From Desulfofalx alkaliphila DSM 12257 (GTDB lineage Bacteria > Bacillota > Desulfotomaculia > Desulfotomaculales > Desulfohalotomaculaceae): 64,000 bases of DNA. Shown in pieces: positions 24,148-35,120 of this stretch (the stretch's first letter is position 1; each line of letters starts with the position of its first letter). The stretch spans positions 62,001 through 126,000 of the forward strand of contig NZ_JONT01000002.1 in the NCBI RefSeq assembly GCF_000711975.1, given 5' to 3'. The translations under genes and the position numbers were made by a program. The notes beneath the pieces were generated by a model that did no database searches, was not told the origin of the DNA, and worked only from the letters and a program-made list of their open reading frames with translations.

Positions 24148-26145
24148 TTAACCGGCCTTGGGAAAGGTTACCCTTAGCTTGAATAAATCCCCGTCGATGA
24201 TGATATCTAATTGGCCCTCTTGTAGGTCAACAAAACTTTTGGCGATGGCCAGGCCTAGGCCGGAACCTTCAGTGTTGCGGGATTTGTCTCCCCTAAAGGA
24301 ACGTTCTATTATTTTGGCCGGTTCAAAATTCATTTCATAGGCTGAAATATTTTTAAATACAAAGCTGATTTCTTTTTCGTTTTCCACTGCATCAATATAC
24401 ACCCTGGTATTGGGCATGGAGTACTTTAATATATTGCTGATTATATTTTCAAAGACCCGATAGGTTCTGGCACCGTCCAGTTGGCAGATCACTTTGTTTT
24501 CCGGCAGTTTTACTTTCATCTGTAGTGAACTATCGTTGATTCTTTCTTCCATCTCGCCCATGGTTTGTCGCAACAGTGCAACCACATCCACCGGTTCTAA
24601 ATTCATTTCAATATTGCCGCTGCTGGCCTTGCTGGCTTCAAATAAATCTTCTATTAACACCTGCAGTCGCTTAGATTTTTCATCCAGCACCCTTATATAT
24701 TCCCTTTGGGTTTCTTTTTCTAAATCCTCATTTTTCAACAAATCTACATAGGTGATGATGGAGGTGAGCGGGGTTTTAAGATCGTGGGAGACATTGGAAA
24801 TCAGTTCTGTTTTCATATTTTGACTCTTTATTTCTTTGTCCACTGCCACTTTAAAACCCTCTTTAATATTGCTCAGGTTTTTGGCAAAGGGGCTTAGTAT
24901 TTCCATGTCTGCCGGCAGCACAATATCAAAGTTTCCTTTAGCCAATTGGCTACTGGCTTCATTTAGTGCCCTTGCCTTATCCAGCACCTTTAACAAGTAA
25001 TTAAATAATAATGCGGTATACACTAAAGCCAGAAATACTCCAAAGCCACCCGTTAAAGCGATAATGATTAAAACAATCAGATTTAATCCCAACAGCTTAA
25101 ACAGCTGTTGATTAGAGTCGGTGATGTCCACCTCAACCACTTGCTTCAAAGTTCTTTTAACGCTCTTGATAACATAGAAAGATAGTTTGCCAAACAAACT
25201 GTTTTTAATTAAACCTTCCTTAATGCCCACATGGTAAATATGTTTAAGATTGGTAATGCTCAGATAAATCAGGGTGTAGAATATCAGAGTTACCGGAATG
25301 CCGATGGCGTAAAAATATACATTGGCGTCATGGATGATGTTTAAGTAATTAATGGCGGCATTATTTGTTGACGTAATTAAGCTTAAAATACCAAGGCAGA
25401 TTAGGAAAAATGCCAGCCAAATTATTAGTTTGAGTTCTAAATATAGCTTGTTAAACACCTTAACCAGACTTGCCTGCTTTTGAGCTGAGTAGGGGAGGGC
25501 AAAGGTTAAGATTGTTAAAAGTAAAATGCTTATTCCTCCGATTAACAAAATCAATAACAGGTCTTGTATAAGAGTATACTCTTTAAGGTCCCTGATAAAA
25601 AGGTCATTGTTGTTGGTCAATTTTTGCGGTACGGTATAAACAATATCTAAATTCGCCAAATAGAGTGCTTCATTTTCTGTATCCGGTTGTAATAGGTGAC
25701 TTAAATAGGCTATGAATTGGCCTTTTTTAAACCAGTTGGGAGCACTCTCTATGGTTGGTTTACCCTGATCGTCGGTGATTATATGGAGGTAGAATTGACT
25801 GTTCTTGATTTCGGATTCCCTTGATTGACCCTCCATGTTGCTGGCCAGGGGTTTATTATCTTTATCCTGCCAGTAATACTTAATATTTTCTAAATTGTTA
25901 TAGTGAGGACGATAGGTATCTTGATGCTCTATTTCGGTTTGGATGAGGTAGTGGGTTAACCCCCCCAAAGTATAGATGAACTCATGACTCTCTAAAAACT
26001 TTTGGACATCGTCTTTAGATTTAGCATCTTTAATTGGTACATAAATAGCCACCGATATCACCGCTATAATTAAACCGATCAGTAAGATGCCCCAGCTTGT
26101 TGATATAAGTTTATTATGTTTATCTTTTTTCAAATTTGTATCCAA
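24148..26145 (-). CDS. Multi-pass membrane sensor histidine kinase, VanS-like
   Basis: The 665-aa product starts with a membrane helix (17-36), then an extracytoplasmic region of about 150 residues. It then has roughly five further hydrophobic segments (about 190-380) before a HAMP-like linker (LAKGNFDIVLPADMEIL). HisKA is ELISNVSHDLKTPLTSI and the HATPase domain has NILKYS and GSGLGLAIAKSFVDLQ. The extra membrane helices between the sensor loop and the kinase are unusual for VanS. The gene overlaps the response regulator by 26 nt. The pair probably senses a cell-envelope signal. Confidence 0.9.
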   Translation of the reverse strand: MDTNLKKDKHNKLISTSWGILLIGLIIAVISVAIYVPIKDAKSKDDVQKFLESHEFIYTLGGLTHYLIQTEIEHQDTYRPHYNNLENIKYYWQDKDNKPLASNMEGQSRESEIKNSQFYLHIITDDQGKPTIESAPNWFKKGQFIAYLSHLLQPDTENEALYLANLDIVYTVPQKLTNNNDLFIRDLKEYTLIQDLLLILLIGGISILLLTILTFALPYSAQKQASLVKVFNKLYLELKLIIWLAFFLICLGILSLITSTNNAAINYLNIIHDANVYFYAIGIPVTLIFYTLIYLSITNLKHIYHVGIKEGLIKNSLFGKLSFYVIKSVKRTLKQVVEVDITDSNQQLFKLLGLNLIVLIIIALTGGFGVFLALVYTALLFNYLLKVLDKARALNEASSQLAKGNFDIVLPADMEILSPFAKNLSNIKEGFKVAVDKEIKSQNMKTELISNVSHDLKTPLTSIITYVDLLKNEDLEKETQREYIRVLDEKSKRLQVLIEDLFEASKASSGNIEMNLEPVDVVALLRQTMGEMEERINDSSLQMKVKLPENKVICQLDGARTYRVFENIISNILKYSMPNTRVYIDAVENEKEISFVFKNISAYEMNFEPAKIIERSFRGDKSRNTEGSGLGLAIAKSFVDLQEGQLDIIIDGDLFKLRVTFPKAG

Positions 26146-26809
26146 TGCCCCATACCACCTTTAAGTATTTTGGTTCCCTTGGGTTAATTTCAATTTTCTC
26201 CCTAATCCTTCTGATATGCACTGTGACAGTATCCGGATTATAGGCCGGTGCCTGCCAAACCTTTTCATAAATCTCTTCTATTGAGAAGACCCGATTGGGA
26301 TTTCTCATCATTAAATACAAAATTTTATATTCCAAGGGAGTGATTCTAATGGGCTTGCCGTCCACCAGAACCTCTTTTGTGGCATCATTTAATTCAATGC
26401 CGCCTATTTTTAGCACATTTTCCTGAGGAGGGCTGTCGTTACTATAACTGGTGTATCTGCGGATATTTGAATTCACCCGGGCCAGCAGTTCCAGAGGGTT
26501 AAAGGGTTTGGTGATGTAATCATCGGCACCGATGTTCAGACCGAAAATTTTATCCATATCCTCGGACTTTGCCGACAGAAAAATAATTGGCACCTTACTT
26601 TGCTCTCTAATTTTCATGGTGGCTTTAATGCCATCTAATTTTGGCATCATAATATCCATCAGCACCAGGTGCACTTCCTCTTTATCAAAAATATTTAAAG
26701 CCTCTTGGCCGTCATAGGCCTTAAAAACATTGTAGTTTTGATTTTTTAAATAAACCTCAATGGCAGCCACAATTTCCTTCTCATCATCCACAACCAGAAT
26801 ATTATACAT
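26120..26809 (-). CDS. OmpR/PhoB-family response regulator, VanR-like
   Basis: The protein (229 aa from ATG 26809) has receiver motifs ILVVDDEKEI, VLMDIMMP (phosphoacceptor Asp), IIFLSAK and DDYITKPF, and a C-terminal winged helix (LTPLEYKILYLMMRNPNRVFS, DTVTVHIRRIREKI, VWGIGYKF). A GTG at 26821 lies too close to the ribosome-binding GAGGAGTGA; ATG 26809 has better spacing. It precedes and overlaps the sensor kinase gene, the usual VanRS order. Confidence 0.92.
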   Translation of the reverse strand: MYNILVVDDEKEIVAAIEVYLKNQNYNVFKAYDGQEALNIFDKEEVHLVLMDIMMPKLDGIKATMKIREQSKVPIIFLSAKSEDMDKIFGLNIGADDYITKPFNPLELLARVNSNIRRYTSYSNDSPPQENVLKIGGIELNDATKEVLVDGKPIRITPLEYKILYLMMRNPNRVFSIEEIYEKVWQAPAYNPDTVTVHIRRIREKIEINPREPKYLKVVWGIGYKFEKR

Positions 26810-27077
26810 GTATATATTCACTCCTCAGCACTCTGAGATATCTCATACCGATATGATAGCATGGACTTTCTAAATTTCTACCATTATAATTCTTACAGAT
26901 TTATTAAGAAACAGTTAAAACAATTTCTGTCATATGCCAATACCGATTTTGATAACGTGAAGCTTAAGAATGCCCTTCCGGACCATATGCAGTTAAAACA
27001 ATTAAGAATACATAAAGAGGCATTAGATAAAAATAATAGCAGCCGGTTTAAAATAACTTAATTAGGGTGGGTTTGTT

Positions 27078-28325
27078 TTGGCAGCAGAAACCACATGGCA
27101 GCTTATATTGATGTTTGTTCTCTTGGCTACTTCAGCTTTTTTTTCGTCTTCGGAAACGGCCTTAATGTCTATAAATAAAATCAAAATACGAAATATGGTT
27201 GATGAAGGGGTTAAAGGTGCAGAACTGGTAGTTAAACTAATAGAAGACCCCGGTAAACTATTAAGTGTCATCTTGGTGGGAAATAACCTGGTAAATATTG
27301 GGGCCTCAGCCTTGGCAACATCACTGGCAATAGGCTACTTTGGTAATGCCGGCGTGGGTATTGCCACAGGGATTATGACCTTTCTTTTGCTAGTTTTTGC
27401 AGAAATAACTCCAAAATCACTGGCGGCAGTAAGGGCAGAGATGATATCTTTAAAGGTAGCAAAGTTCCTTTATTATATTACCTTGCTATTAACGCCGGTG
27501 GTTATAGTGCTGACCTTTATAACCAATAACCTTATTAAGTTGTTAGGGGTTAGGCCAGAGGCAAAAAAGCCCTTAGTAACAGAAGAAGAATTGAAAACCA
27601 TAGTCAACGTTGGTCATGAGGAGGGAATTTTAGAGAGCGAAGAAAGGCAAATGATCCACAATGTATTTGAATTTGGGGATCTATATGTTAAAGATATTAT
27701 TACCCCCAGAACAGATTTGGTATCCTTCAGTGTCAAGGCGTCATACGAAGAAGTTGTGGAGGTAATTAAAAGAGAGCAGTATTCCCGGTATCCGGTATAT
27801 AAAAAGAACATTGATAATATTGTGGGGGTATTGCATGTTAAAGATTTAATATTTTTTGATATAGACAAGGATAATTTTTCCATAACCGATTATGCGAGGG
27901 CTCCCTACTTTACTTATGAATACAAACATATTAGTCTTTTGTTCGAAGAGATGAGAAAGGGCAGAATGTCAATTGCTGTGGTATTAGACGAATACGGCGG
28001 TACTGCCGGTGTGGTTACAATCGAAGATTTAGTGGAAGAAATTGTAGGTGATATCAGTGATGAATACGATAACCCGGTTAAGGCGATAGAATTGATCAAA
28101 GATAATCAATATCTGGTGCAGGGCAGCACCGGTCTCGATTTAATTAATGGGGTATTGGGAATAAATATTAGATCTGAATGCTTTGACAGCATTGGTGGGT
28201 TTGTAATGGGTTTATTTGGCAGGATGCCTGATGTGGGGGAAGCAATTGAGTATAATGGCATAAAATTTACTGTTGACAAGGTGGGCAGAAATAGAATTAC
28301 AGCTATAAAAATAACTATAATGTAA
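27078..28325 (+). CDS. CNNM/CorC-family membrane protein (hemolysin-like, paired CBS domains)
   Basis: This 415-aa protein has a DUF21/CNNM membrane region (about 5-135, four hydrophobic segments; SAFFSSSETALMSINKIK), a CBS pair (about 195-320: VKDIITPRTDLVSFSV, SRYPVYKKNIDNIVGVLHVKDLIF, GGTAGVVTIEDLVEEIVGDISDEYD) and a C-terminal CorC/HlyC domain (SIGGFVMGLFGRMPDVGE). Members are linked to Mg2+/cation efflux or membrane-stress tolerance, not hemolysis. The start TTG 27078 follows AGGGTGGG. It stands alone. Confidence 0.9.
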   Translation: MAAETTWQLILMFVLLATSAFFSSSETALMSINKIKIRNMVDEGVKGAELVVKLIEDPGKLLSVILVGNNLVNIGASALATSLAIGYFGNAGVGIATGIMTFLLLVFAEITPKSLAAVRAEMISLKVAKFLYYITLLLTPVVIVLTFITNNLIKLLGVRPEAKKPLVTEEELKTIVNVGHEEGILESEERQMIHNVFEFGDLYVKDIITPRTDLVSFSVKASYEEVVEVIKREQYSRYPVYKKNIDNIVGVLHVKDLIFFDIDKDNFSITDYARAPYFTYEYKHISLLFEEMRKGRMSIAVVLDEYGGTAGVVTIEDLVEEIVGDISDEYDNPVKAIELIKDNQYLVQGSTGLDLINGVLGINIRSECFDSIGGFVMGLFGRMPDVGEAIEYNGIKFTVDKVGRNRITAIKITIM

Positions 28326-28374
28326 TTTGACGAAAAGTGCGGATTTTATAATTTATAAACATTTTTTAACGCTT

Positions 28375-28390
28375 TGTTGATTAATCAACA
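28375..28390. promoter_or_regulatory. Perfect palindrome TGTTGATTAATCAACA, likely operator
   Basis: This 16-nt perfect palindrome lies upstream of the activase-tetR operon. The same half-site TGTTGATT recurs at 28465-28472 and 28479-28486. TetR-family repressors usually bind such palindromes and commonly regulate their own operon; the tetR gene is the last gene of this transcription unit. Confidence 0.6.
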
Positions 28391-28464
28391 TTATAAAATT
28401 AATTGGTTATTGTATGAAAAGAATGATATATAATAATATACATATAGATCATTAATAAACAGCC

Positions 28465-28497
28465 TGTTGATTAAAATGTGTTGATTTAAATAATCAA
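28465..28497. promoter_or_regulatory. Second operator-like cluster
   Basis: TGTTGATT (28465-28472) is followed by TTGATT-taaat-AATCAA (28481-28486 and 28492-28497), an inverted repeat with the same half-sites as the palindrome centred about 106 bp upstream. This spacing is close to ten helical turns, so two bound dimers could lie on the same face. Confidence 0.5.
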
Positions 28498-28508
28498 TAT
28501 ATTTTTTA

Positions 28509-28534
28509 GGAGGTGAACGCAGCATATCTTGCTG
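28509..28534 (+). promoter_or_regulatory. Unusually distant ribosome-binding site with intervening hairpin
   Basis: AGGAGGTG (28509-28515 region) is 26 nt from the ATG at 28542, too far for standard initiation. CAGCA (28520-28524) pairs with TGCTG (28530-28534), a 5-bp hairpin that would shorten the gap. Alternatives are an ATA start at 28524, in frame, or a ten-codon GTG leader (28513-28545) whose TGA overlaps the ATG. Confidence 0.4.
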
Positions 28535-28541
28535 TGGTTCT

Positions 28542-31500
28542 ATGAATAATTTGCTACATGTTGGTATCGATATCGGTTCTACCACAGTTAAAGTAGTTAT
28601 TTTAAACAGTAAAAGGGACATAGTGTATAAAAAATATGAAAGACATTATGCGGATATAAAGAACAAACTTATCGCTATTCTTAAGGATGCCTATAATACC
28701 CTAGGGGAAGCACAGCTAACCATTATGGTTACAGGCTCCGGCGGAATGGCAATAGCAAACAACATGGGCATTTCTTTTACCCAGGAGGTTATTGCGGCCA
28801 CAAAAGCAATTAAGACCTACTACCCGGAAACAGACGTAGCTATTGAATTGGGCGGCGAAGATGCAAAGATTACATATTTTAAAGATGGAATGGAACAGCG
28901 AATGAATGGCACCTGTGCCGGCGGCACCGGATCTTTTATAGATCAAATGGCCTCTTTGTTAGAGATTGATGCCTTAGGTCTTAACCAGTTGGCTAAGAAA
29001 TACAAAACCATTTATCCTATCGCTGCAAGGTGTGGTGTTTTTGCCAAGACCGACGTTCAACCTCTGTTAAACGAAGGCGTTGCCAGGGAAGACATTGCAG
29101 TTTCGGTGTTTCAAGCTGTTGTTATTCAAACCATAAGTGGCCTGGCATGCGGCAGACCCATAAGGGGGAAGGTGGCCTTTCTAGGCGGTCCCTTATACTT
29201 TCTTTCGGAGCTTAGGAAAAGATTTATAGAAACTTTGAAATTAGGGGACGATCAGGTTATATTTCCTGACAACTCCCATTATTACGTGGCAATTGGCGCG
29301 TCCTTATCTTCGGTAGATGAACAACCGGTGTCTTTTAAAACCATAATTAATAATATGAAGAAGCTTAAAAGTGTATCCATAGATGAATCAAACAGGTTGG
29401 AGCCTCTTTTTTCCACCGAAGAGCAGTATAAAGAGTTTAAACTTAGACATGATAAAAATTCCGTTAAAAGAAAGGACATATCCACTGCCGCCGGGGAGTG
29501 TTTTTTAGGCATAGATGCGGGCTCAACCACCACAAAGGTTGCCCTTATAGATGGTGAAGGCACACTTCTTTATACCTATTATGGAAGTAACGAGGGAAGC
29601 CCGCTCAATTCTACCATTAAAGCATTAAAAGAATTATATGGTTTGTTGCCGGCCAATGCTAAAATTGTAAAATCCACAGTCACCGGCTATGGGGAGGGCT
29701 TAATAAAGGCGGCTTTGGGCATAGACATTGGGGAAATTGAAACAATTGCTCATTACAAGGCAGCGGAGTTCTTTTGCCCCGGTGTTGATTTTATATTAGA
29801 TATCGGCGGGCAGGACATGAAATGCCTTGAAATAAAAGACGGCAATATCCAAAATATACTATTGAATGAGGCATGCTCCTCGGGCTGCGGTTCGTTTTTA
29901 GATACCTTCGCCAAGTCATTGGATATGACCATTGAGGAATTTTCATCGGCAGCCTTATTTGCTGAAAAACCGGTGGACCTGGGTTCAAGATGCACGGTTT
30001 TTATGAACTCAAAGGTTAAGCAGGCCCAAAAGGAAGGGGCAACAGCAGGTGAAATATCCGCAGGTTTATCCTACTCGGTAATTAAAAATGCACTTTACAA
30101 AGTAATAAAGGTAAAAAGACCGGAGGAGTTAGGGAAAAAAATAGTTGTGCAAGGCGGTACCTTTTATAATGACGCTGTGCTGAGAAGCTTTGAATTGGTA
30201 TCTCAAAGGGAAGCTATCAGGCCGGATATAGCAGGTATAATGGGTGCCTTTGGTGCGGCATTAATCGCCAAGGAAAGGTATAAAGAAAATGAGGAAACAA
30301 GTTTATTAAGCCAAAGCCAATTAAATAATTTTCAATTTCAAATCACCACTTCCAGATGTGGAATATGTGCCAATAAATGTTTGCTAACCATTAACAGTTT
30401 TAGCAGTGGAGAAAAATTCATAACAGGCAACCGGTGCGAAAGGGCCACCGGTAAAGGCAAAAGCGATAATAGCCTGCCAAACTTATTTAATTACAAGTAT
30501 AAAAGAATTTTTAATTATAAGCCTTTGGCTCTTTCAGAAGCAAAAAGAGGTAGAGTGGGGATTCCCAGAGCGTTAAATATCTATGAGAATTACCCCTTTT
30601 GGTTCACCTTTTTTACCAACTTAGGTTTTAGGGTGGAACTGTCCGGCAGGTCGTCCAATGAGATATATGAAAAGGGCATGGAGACAATACCGTCAGAATC
30701 CGTATGCTATCCTGCCAAGCTTGTTCACGGCCATGTGATGGATCTGGTAGATAAAGGAATAGACTTTATCTTTTATCCCAGTATCACCTACGAAATAAAA
30801 GAACAAGAAGAAGCGGATAATCATTTTAATTGTCCCATAGTAATCTCCTATCCCGAGGTTATCAAAAGTAACCTTGATATCATCAGGGAGAAAAATATAT
30901 TATACATGAAACCCTTTCTTCCCTACCATAACAAAAAGGGATTAATAAAGAGGCTGCATGAAGAATTAAGGCCCTTTAACATTGCCTTTAACGAAATTAG
31001 AGAAAGTGTAGAAAAGGCTTACCGGGAACAGCAAGCCTTTAAAGAAGACCTACAGAGGGCCGGGGAGCAAGCCTTAAAGCTTATCAAGGAAAAGGGTGCC
31101 AGGGGAATAGTCCTTGCCGGGCGCCCCTACCATATAGATCCCCAGATACATCATGGAATACCGGATATGATAAATTCACTGGGTATGGCAGTATTAACAG
31201 AGGACTCAGTGGCTCACCTGGGGAATGTTGAAAGACCGCTAAGGGTGGTGGATCAATGGGCCTACCACTCAAGGCTCTATGCCGCAGCCAGCTATGTGGC
31301 AGAACAAAGGGATATAGAGCTGGTACAACTAAATTCCTTTGGATGTGGTATAGATGCCATTACAACAGACCAAGTACAGGAAATTTTAAATGGAAATTCA
31401 AAAATTTACACCACTCTTAAAATTGATGAAGTAAATAATCTTGGGGCGGCCAGAATAAGATTGCGCTCTTTGAAGGCCACCATGAGGGAAAGGGATAAAA

Positions 31501-32840
31501 CCGGCTTTAAACTTAAAAGGGTGGACAACCGGTATAGGAGAATTCCTTTTACCGAGGAGATGAAAAAAAATCATACCATTTTAGCCCCTGAAATGTCTCC
31601 CATACATTTTCGCTTATTGCAAGAGGCATTTAGAATAGAGGGCTATAATGTGGTTGTTTTGCCCACCATAGATAATAAGGCCATCGATGAGGGGTTAAAA
31701 TATGTCAATAATGATGCCTGTTACCCGGCAATTATTGTTATTGGGCAGCTGATAGCAGCCTTAAAATCGGGTAAATATGATTTAAACAATACTTCGGTTA
31801 TGATGTCTCAAACCGGTGGCGGCTGTAGGGCCACCAATTACATTGCTCTGCTGAGGAAGGCCTTAAAGGATGCCGGTTTTGAAAATATTCCGGTGATATC
31901 CGTTAATCCAAGCGGCATAGAGAAAAACCCGGGATTTAAATTTACCCTGCCCTTGCTGCATCGTTCTATGATGGCATTGGTTTATGGGGACTTGCTGATG
32001 AATGTCTTATACAGGGTCAGGCCCTATGAAAAGGTAAAGGGTTCAGCCAATGACCTCTACGAAAAATGGGTCAAAGTATGCTTAGAGTCTTTAGAGGCTG
32101 CCGAAAGAAGTGTTTTCAAGAAAAACATTTATAGCATTGTCAATGATTTTGAAGAATTAGAGCTAACTAATCAGATTAAACCCAAGGTAGGCCTGGTTGG
32201 GGAAATACTTGTTAAATATCACCCCACCGCCAATAACGATGCTGTCAAGGTGGTGGAATCTGAGGGTGCAGAGGCAGTGGTGCCCGGGTTAACAGACTTT
32301 TTCTTATACTGCCTTTACTATAATAATTTTAAATATAGATATTTAGCAGGCAGTAAGCTATCACAACTTGTAGGAAACGCAACAATTAGGTTAATTGAAT
32401 CGTACAGGGGCATCTACAGGAAAGCACTGGCCAAAAGCCAGAGATTTTATGTTCCCAGTACAATAAAAGAGATAGCCGATGGGGCATCACCGGTTATTTC
32501 TTTGGGCCACCAAACCGGAGAGGGATGGTTTTTAACGGGTGAGATGATTGAACTTATTAACAGTGGCGTTAACAATATTATTTGTATGCAGCCCTTTGCC
32601 TGTTTACCAAACCATGTGACCGGAAAAGGAATGATTAAAGAACTAAAAAGAGTTTACCCCAAGGCTAATATAGTGGCCATAGACTATGATCCGGGGGCCA
32701 GTGAAGTTAACCAGTTAAACAGAATAAAACTAATGATCTCTACCGCCTTTGAAAATATTGAGCAACTCCATATGGATAGGAAAAAGACCTGCAATGGGGC
32801 AGACTATAATCAGCTTAGGGGCCTTGCATATGAAAGCTAG
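28542..32840 (+). CDS. Giant double-activase protein (2-hydroxyacyl-CoA dehydratase activator related)
   Basis: This 1432-aa protein has two BcrAD/BadFG ATPase (ASKHA) domains: [16 protein letters not shown] with [16 protein letters not shown] (about 5-260) and [16 protein letters not shown] with [15 protein letters not shown] (about 320-585). These resemble the 4Fe-4S-bridged dehydratase activator HgdC. A DUF2229 region (about 670-880) and a large C-terminal HgdB-related half follow, containing NDACYPAI and [13 protein letters not shown]. Activators inject electrons at low potential through ATP hydrolysis; what this fused protein activates is unknown. No dehydratase HgdAB pair is adjacent. 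It is followed 32 nt later by a TetR gene. Confidence 0.9.
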   Translation: MNNLLHVGIDIGSTTVKVVILNSKRDIVYKKYERHYADIKNKLIAILKDAYNTLGEAQLTIMVTGSGGMAIANNMGISFTQEVIAATKAIKTYYPETDVAIELGGEDAKITYFKDGMEQRMNGTCAGGTGSFIDQMASLLEIDALGLNQLAKKYKTIYPIAARCGVFAKTDVQPLLNEGVAREDIAVSVFQAVVIQTISGLACGRPIRGKVAFLGGPLYFLSELRKRFIETLKLGDDQVIFPDNSHYYVAIGASLSSVDEQPVSFKTIINNMKKLKSVSIDESNRLEPLFSTEEQYKEFKLRHDKNSVKRKDISTAAGECFLGIDAGSTTTKVALIDGEGTLLYTYYGSNEGSPLNSTIKALKELYGLLPANAKIVKSTVTGYGEGLIKAALGIDIGEIETIAHYKAAEFFCPGVDFILDIGGQDMKCLEIKDGNIQNILLNEACSSGCGSFLDTFAKSLDMTIEEFSSAALFAEKPVDLGSRCTVFMNSKVKQAQKEGATAGEISAGLSYSVIKNALYKVIKVKRPEELGKKIVVQGGTFYNDAVLRSFELVSQREAIRPDIAGIMGAFGAALIAKERYKENEETSLLSQSQLNNFQFQITTSRCGICANKCLLTINSFSSGEKFITGNRCERATGKGKSDNSLPNLFNYKYKRIFNYKPLALSEAKRGRVGIPRALNIYENYPFWFTFFTNLGFRVELSGRSSNEIYEKGMETIPSESVCYPAKLVHGHVMDLVDKGIDFIFYPSITYEIKEQEEADNHFNCPIVISYPEVIKSNLDIIREKNILYMKPFLPYHNKKGLIKRLHEELRPFNIAFNEIRESVEKAYREQQAFKEDLQRAGEQALKLIKEKGARGIVLAGRPYHIDPQIHHGIPDMINSLGMAVLTEDSVAHLGNVERPLRVVDQWAYHSRLYAAASYVAEQRDIELVQLNSFGCGIDAITTDQVQEILNGNSKIYTTLKIDEVNNLGAARIRLRSLKATMRERDKTGFKLKRVDNRYRRIPFTEEMKKNHTILAPEMSPIHFRLLQEAFRIEGYNVVVLPTIDNKAIDEGLKYVNNDACYPAIIVIGQLIAALKSGKYDLNNTSVMMSQTGGGCRATNYIALLRKALKDAGFENIPVISVNPSGIEKNPGFKFTLPLLHRSMMALVYGDLLMNVLYRVRPYEKVKGSANDLYEKWVKVCLESLEAAERSVFKKNIYSIVNDFEELELTNQIKPKVGLVGEILVKYHPTANNDAVKVVESEGAEAVVPGLTDFFLYCLYYNNFKYRYLAGSKLSQLVGNATIRLIESYRGIYRKALAKSQRFYVPSTIKEIADGASPVISLGHQTGEGWFLTGEMIELINSGVNNIICMQPFACLPNHVTGKGMIKELKRVYPKANIVAIDYDPGASEVNQLNRIKLMISTAFENIEQLHMDRKKTCNGADYNQLRGLAYES

Positions 32841-32872
32841 TTGGGTAGAGAATGAAAAAGGAGTTGCATAAT

Positions 32873-33487
32873 ATGTCGGGTCGCACAACAGATAGGCGCG
32901 TACTGCGAACTAAACGCATGATTAGGGATGCCCTCACCGAGCTAATGGAAAAGAAGGGTTTTGAGAGGATTACAGTAAGCGATATAACAGAAAAGGCTGA
33001 TATAAATCGGGGCACCTTTTATTTGCATTATCGCGATAAGTACGATTTACTGGAGCAAAGTGAAGATGAATTAATCAGGGATATAGAAAAAATTTCCCTG
33101 GCAGCCCAAAATAATATTGCAAAGAATCTGTTTAACAACCGCAAGGAAGAGTTTTTTCCTTTTATGGAAAAATTATTTGAGTATATACATGAAAACTACA
33201 ATTTCTTTAAAATTGTATTGGGCCCCAACGGTGATCCCTCATTTCAAGTAAAGCTTAAAGAGGTAATGAGAAGGAATATAATTAAGAATATAATGGCAAG
33301 AAAAGGAAAAATGTTAGTTCCAACAGAATATTTGGCTGCCTATGTATGCTCAGCTCACCTGGGTGTCATCCAACACTGGTTAGAAAGCGGCATGGAGAAG
33401 TCACCGCGGGAAATGTCAGTGATTTTGTCAAGAATGACATTGCTGGGGCCGGGTTATGCCGCCGGTTTAGTTAACACCGCCAACTGA
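32873..33487 (+). CDS. TetR/AcrR-family regulator
   Basis: The start was set at ATG 32873, with AAAGGAG before it; an upstream ATG (32852) lacks a good site. The protein (204 aa) has an N-terminal HTH (IRDALTELMEKKGFERITVSDITEKADINRGTFYLHYRDKYDLL is the region, about 15-58, with the Y-F-HY pattern typical of TetR). The C-terminal ligand domain is of the TetR_C_7 type seen in Firmicutes. It is downstream of the activase gene and likely controls that operon through the TGTTGATT palindromes at 28375-28497. Confidence 0.88.
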   Translation: MSGRTTDRRVLRTKRMIRDALTELMEKKGFERITVSDITEKADINRGTFYLHYRDKYDLLEQSEDELIRDIEKISLAAQNNIAKNLFNNRKEEFFPFMEKLFEYIHENYNFFKIVLGPNGDPSFQVKLKEVMRRNIIKNIMARKGKMLVPTEYLAAYVCSAHLGVIQHWLESGMEKSPREMSVILSRMTLLGPGYAAGLVNTAN

Positions 33488-33617
33488 ACCCATGGTTTGG
33501 TCAGCATCATTCCGGCATCTGCCCTTGCCTTTCCCCACGGAAATTCAGCCGGTAATTAATAATGGTTTAAAAAAGGTGACAAGCTAGTGTTAATACTAAA
33601 ATAAGAGAGGAAAAACT

Positions 33618-35087
33618 ATGACAGTGAACAAGGCAGCGGCAGAGGCAGGCTGGAACTTAGAGCATACTTATGCCCAACTTCCGGGAATGTTTTACAGTAA
33701 GCTTAACCCCGTTGCAGTGCCGGCACCAAAACTGGTGATCCTCAATCATTCCTTGGCGAAATCTTTGGGGCTGAACAGCCAAGTGCTGCAAAGGGAAGAT
33801 GGCGTAGCGGTGCTTGCCGGCAATCGCCTGCCTAAGGGCGCAATACCCCTGGCCCAGGCTTACGCGGGCCATCAATTTGGGTATTTTACCATGCTGGGGG
33901 ACGGTCGGGCCATTCTTCTCGGCGAGCAGATCACGCCTTCAGGTGAACGGTTTGATATACAGCTAAAAGGTTCGGGTAAAACGCCCTACTCACGGGGGGG
34001 TGACGGCCGGGCGGCCCTGGGGCCCATGTTGCGGGAATATATTATCAGTGAAGCAATGCATGGACTGGGTATTGCCACCGGCCGCAGCTTGGCAGTGGTG
34101 ACCACAGGGGAAACGGTAATTCGTCAAACCCGGCAGCCCGGTGCCGTGTTGACCCGTGTGGCCGCCAGCCACCTGCGTATTGGTACCTTTGAGTATGCTG
34201 CCAGGTGGGGCACAGTGGAAGATCTCAGGGCTTTAGCCGATTATACCCTGAAAAGACATTTTCCTGAAGCTGACCATACCGACAACCCTTATCTTTATTT
34301 ACTGGGCGAAGTAATCAAGCGCCAAGCTTCTCTTGTGGCTAAGTGGCAGTTAGTGGGCTTTATCCACGGGGTAATGAATACCGACAATGTCACCCTCAGT
34401 GGGGAAACCATTGATTATGGCCCCTGCGCTTTTATGGATACCTATCACCCGGATACGGTATTTAGCTCCATTGACCGGCAGGGTCGCTATGCCTATGGCA
34501 ATCAACCGATTATCGCCCAATGGAATTTGGCACGATTTGCTGAAACGCTGTTGCCCTTAATTGATGATAACCAGGCGGAGGCAGTTAAGCTGGCCCAAGG
34601 GGCACATTCTGATTTTGCTAAGCTGTATCACAGCAATTGGCTGGCAGGAATGAGGGCAAAATTGGGCATTTTCAATGAAGAGAGCAAGGATGAATCCCTT
34701 ATTCAACAACTTCTTGATCTGATGCAAAGGTATGGGGCAGATTTTACCAATACCTTTCGTGCATTAACTTTAGACCGGCCGGGGGATGCCCCATTATTCG
34801 ACAGTGCAGAATTTAAACAGTGGTATCAGTTGTGGCAGGCAAGGTTGGGCAGGCAGCAGCAATCGAAAGAAGCCGTACATCAGCTGATGCGCAAATCCAA
34901 TCCTGCCGTTATACCCCGCAACCACCGGGTAGAGGATGCACTGGCAGCGGCTGAAAAGGGGGACTACAGCGTGATGAGGCGGTTACTGGCTGTTCTTTCA
35001 GACCCCTACCGGTACTCGGCTGAACAGGACCAATACTCTACACCGCCGCCGAAAAATCAACGGTACGTAACATTTTGCGGTACATAG
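33618..35087 (+). CDS. selO: Protein adenylyltransferase SelO (YdiU family)
   Basis: The 489-aa product is full length for the family. Motifs: [48 protein letters not shown] (nucleotide binding), HGVMNTDN (catalytic Asp) and DYGPCAFMD. SelO is a pseudokinase-fold enzyme that transfers AMP to Ser/Thr/Tyr and is linked to redox stress. The C-terminus is CGT; bacterial SelO has Cys where the animal protein has Sec. ATG 33618 follows AAGAGAGGAAAAACT. It ends at a shared convergent terminator. Confidence 0.93.
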   Translation: MTVNKAAAEAGWNLEHTYAQLPGMFYSKLNPVAVPAPKLVILNHSLAKSLGLNSQVLQREDGVAVLAGNRLPKGAIPLAQAYAGHQFGYFTMLGDGRAILLGEQITPSGERFDIQLKGSGKTPYSRGGDGRAALGPMLREYIISEAMHGLGIATGRSLAVVTTGETVIRQTRQPGAVLTRVAASHLRIGTFEYAARWGTVEDLRALADYTLKRHFPEADHTDNPYLYLLGEVIKRQASLVAKWQLVGFIHGVMNTDNVTLSGETIDYGPCAFMDTYHPDTVFSSIDRQGRYAYGNQPIIAQWNLARFAETLLPLIDDNQAEAVKLAQGAHSDFAKLYHSNWLAGMRAKLGIFNEESKDESLIQQLLDLMQRYGADFTNTFRALTLDRPGDAPLFDSAEFKQWYQLWQARLGRQQQSKEAVHQLMRKSNPAVIPRNHRVEDALAAAEKGDYSVMRRLLAVLSDPYRYSAEQDQYSTPPPKNQRYVTFCGT

Positions 35088-35120
35088 GGCCTTTAGGGTC
35101 AGGCCTTATGTACCGCTTTT
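35077..35120. terminator. Bidirectional terminator between selO and the ABC ATPase gene
   Basis: GCGGTACATAgGGCCT pairs with AGGCCtTATGTACCGC, followed by TTTTAG rightward and preceded by A/T-rich ATTTT leftward. Stop codons of both convergent genes lie in or beside the stem. Confidence 0.85.

Noticed and set aside
26861-27061. 66-aa plus-strand frame between the response regulator and the CNNM gene
   Set aside because: No ribosome-binding sequence, AT-driven composition, and it lies in a divergent promoter region.
34990-35087. Possible selenocysteine at the C-terminus of SelO
   Set aside because: The frame ends in FCGT followed by TAG; the residue is Cys as in bacterial SelO, with no in-frame TGA.
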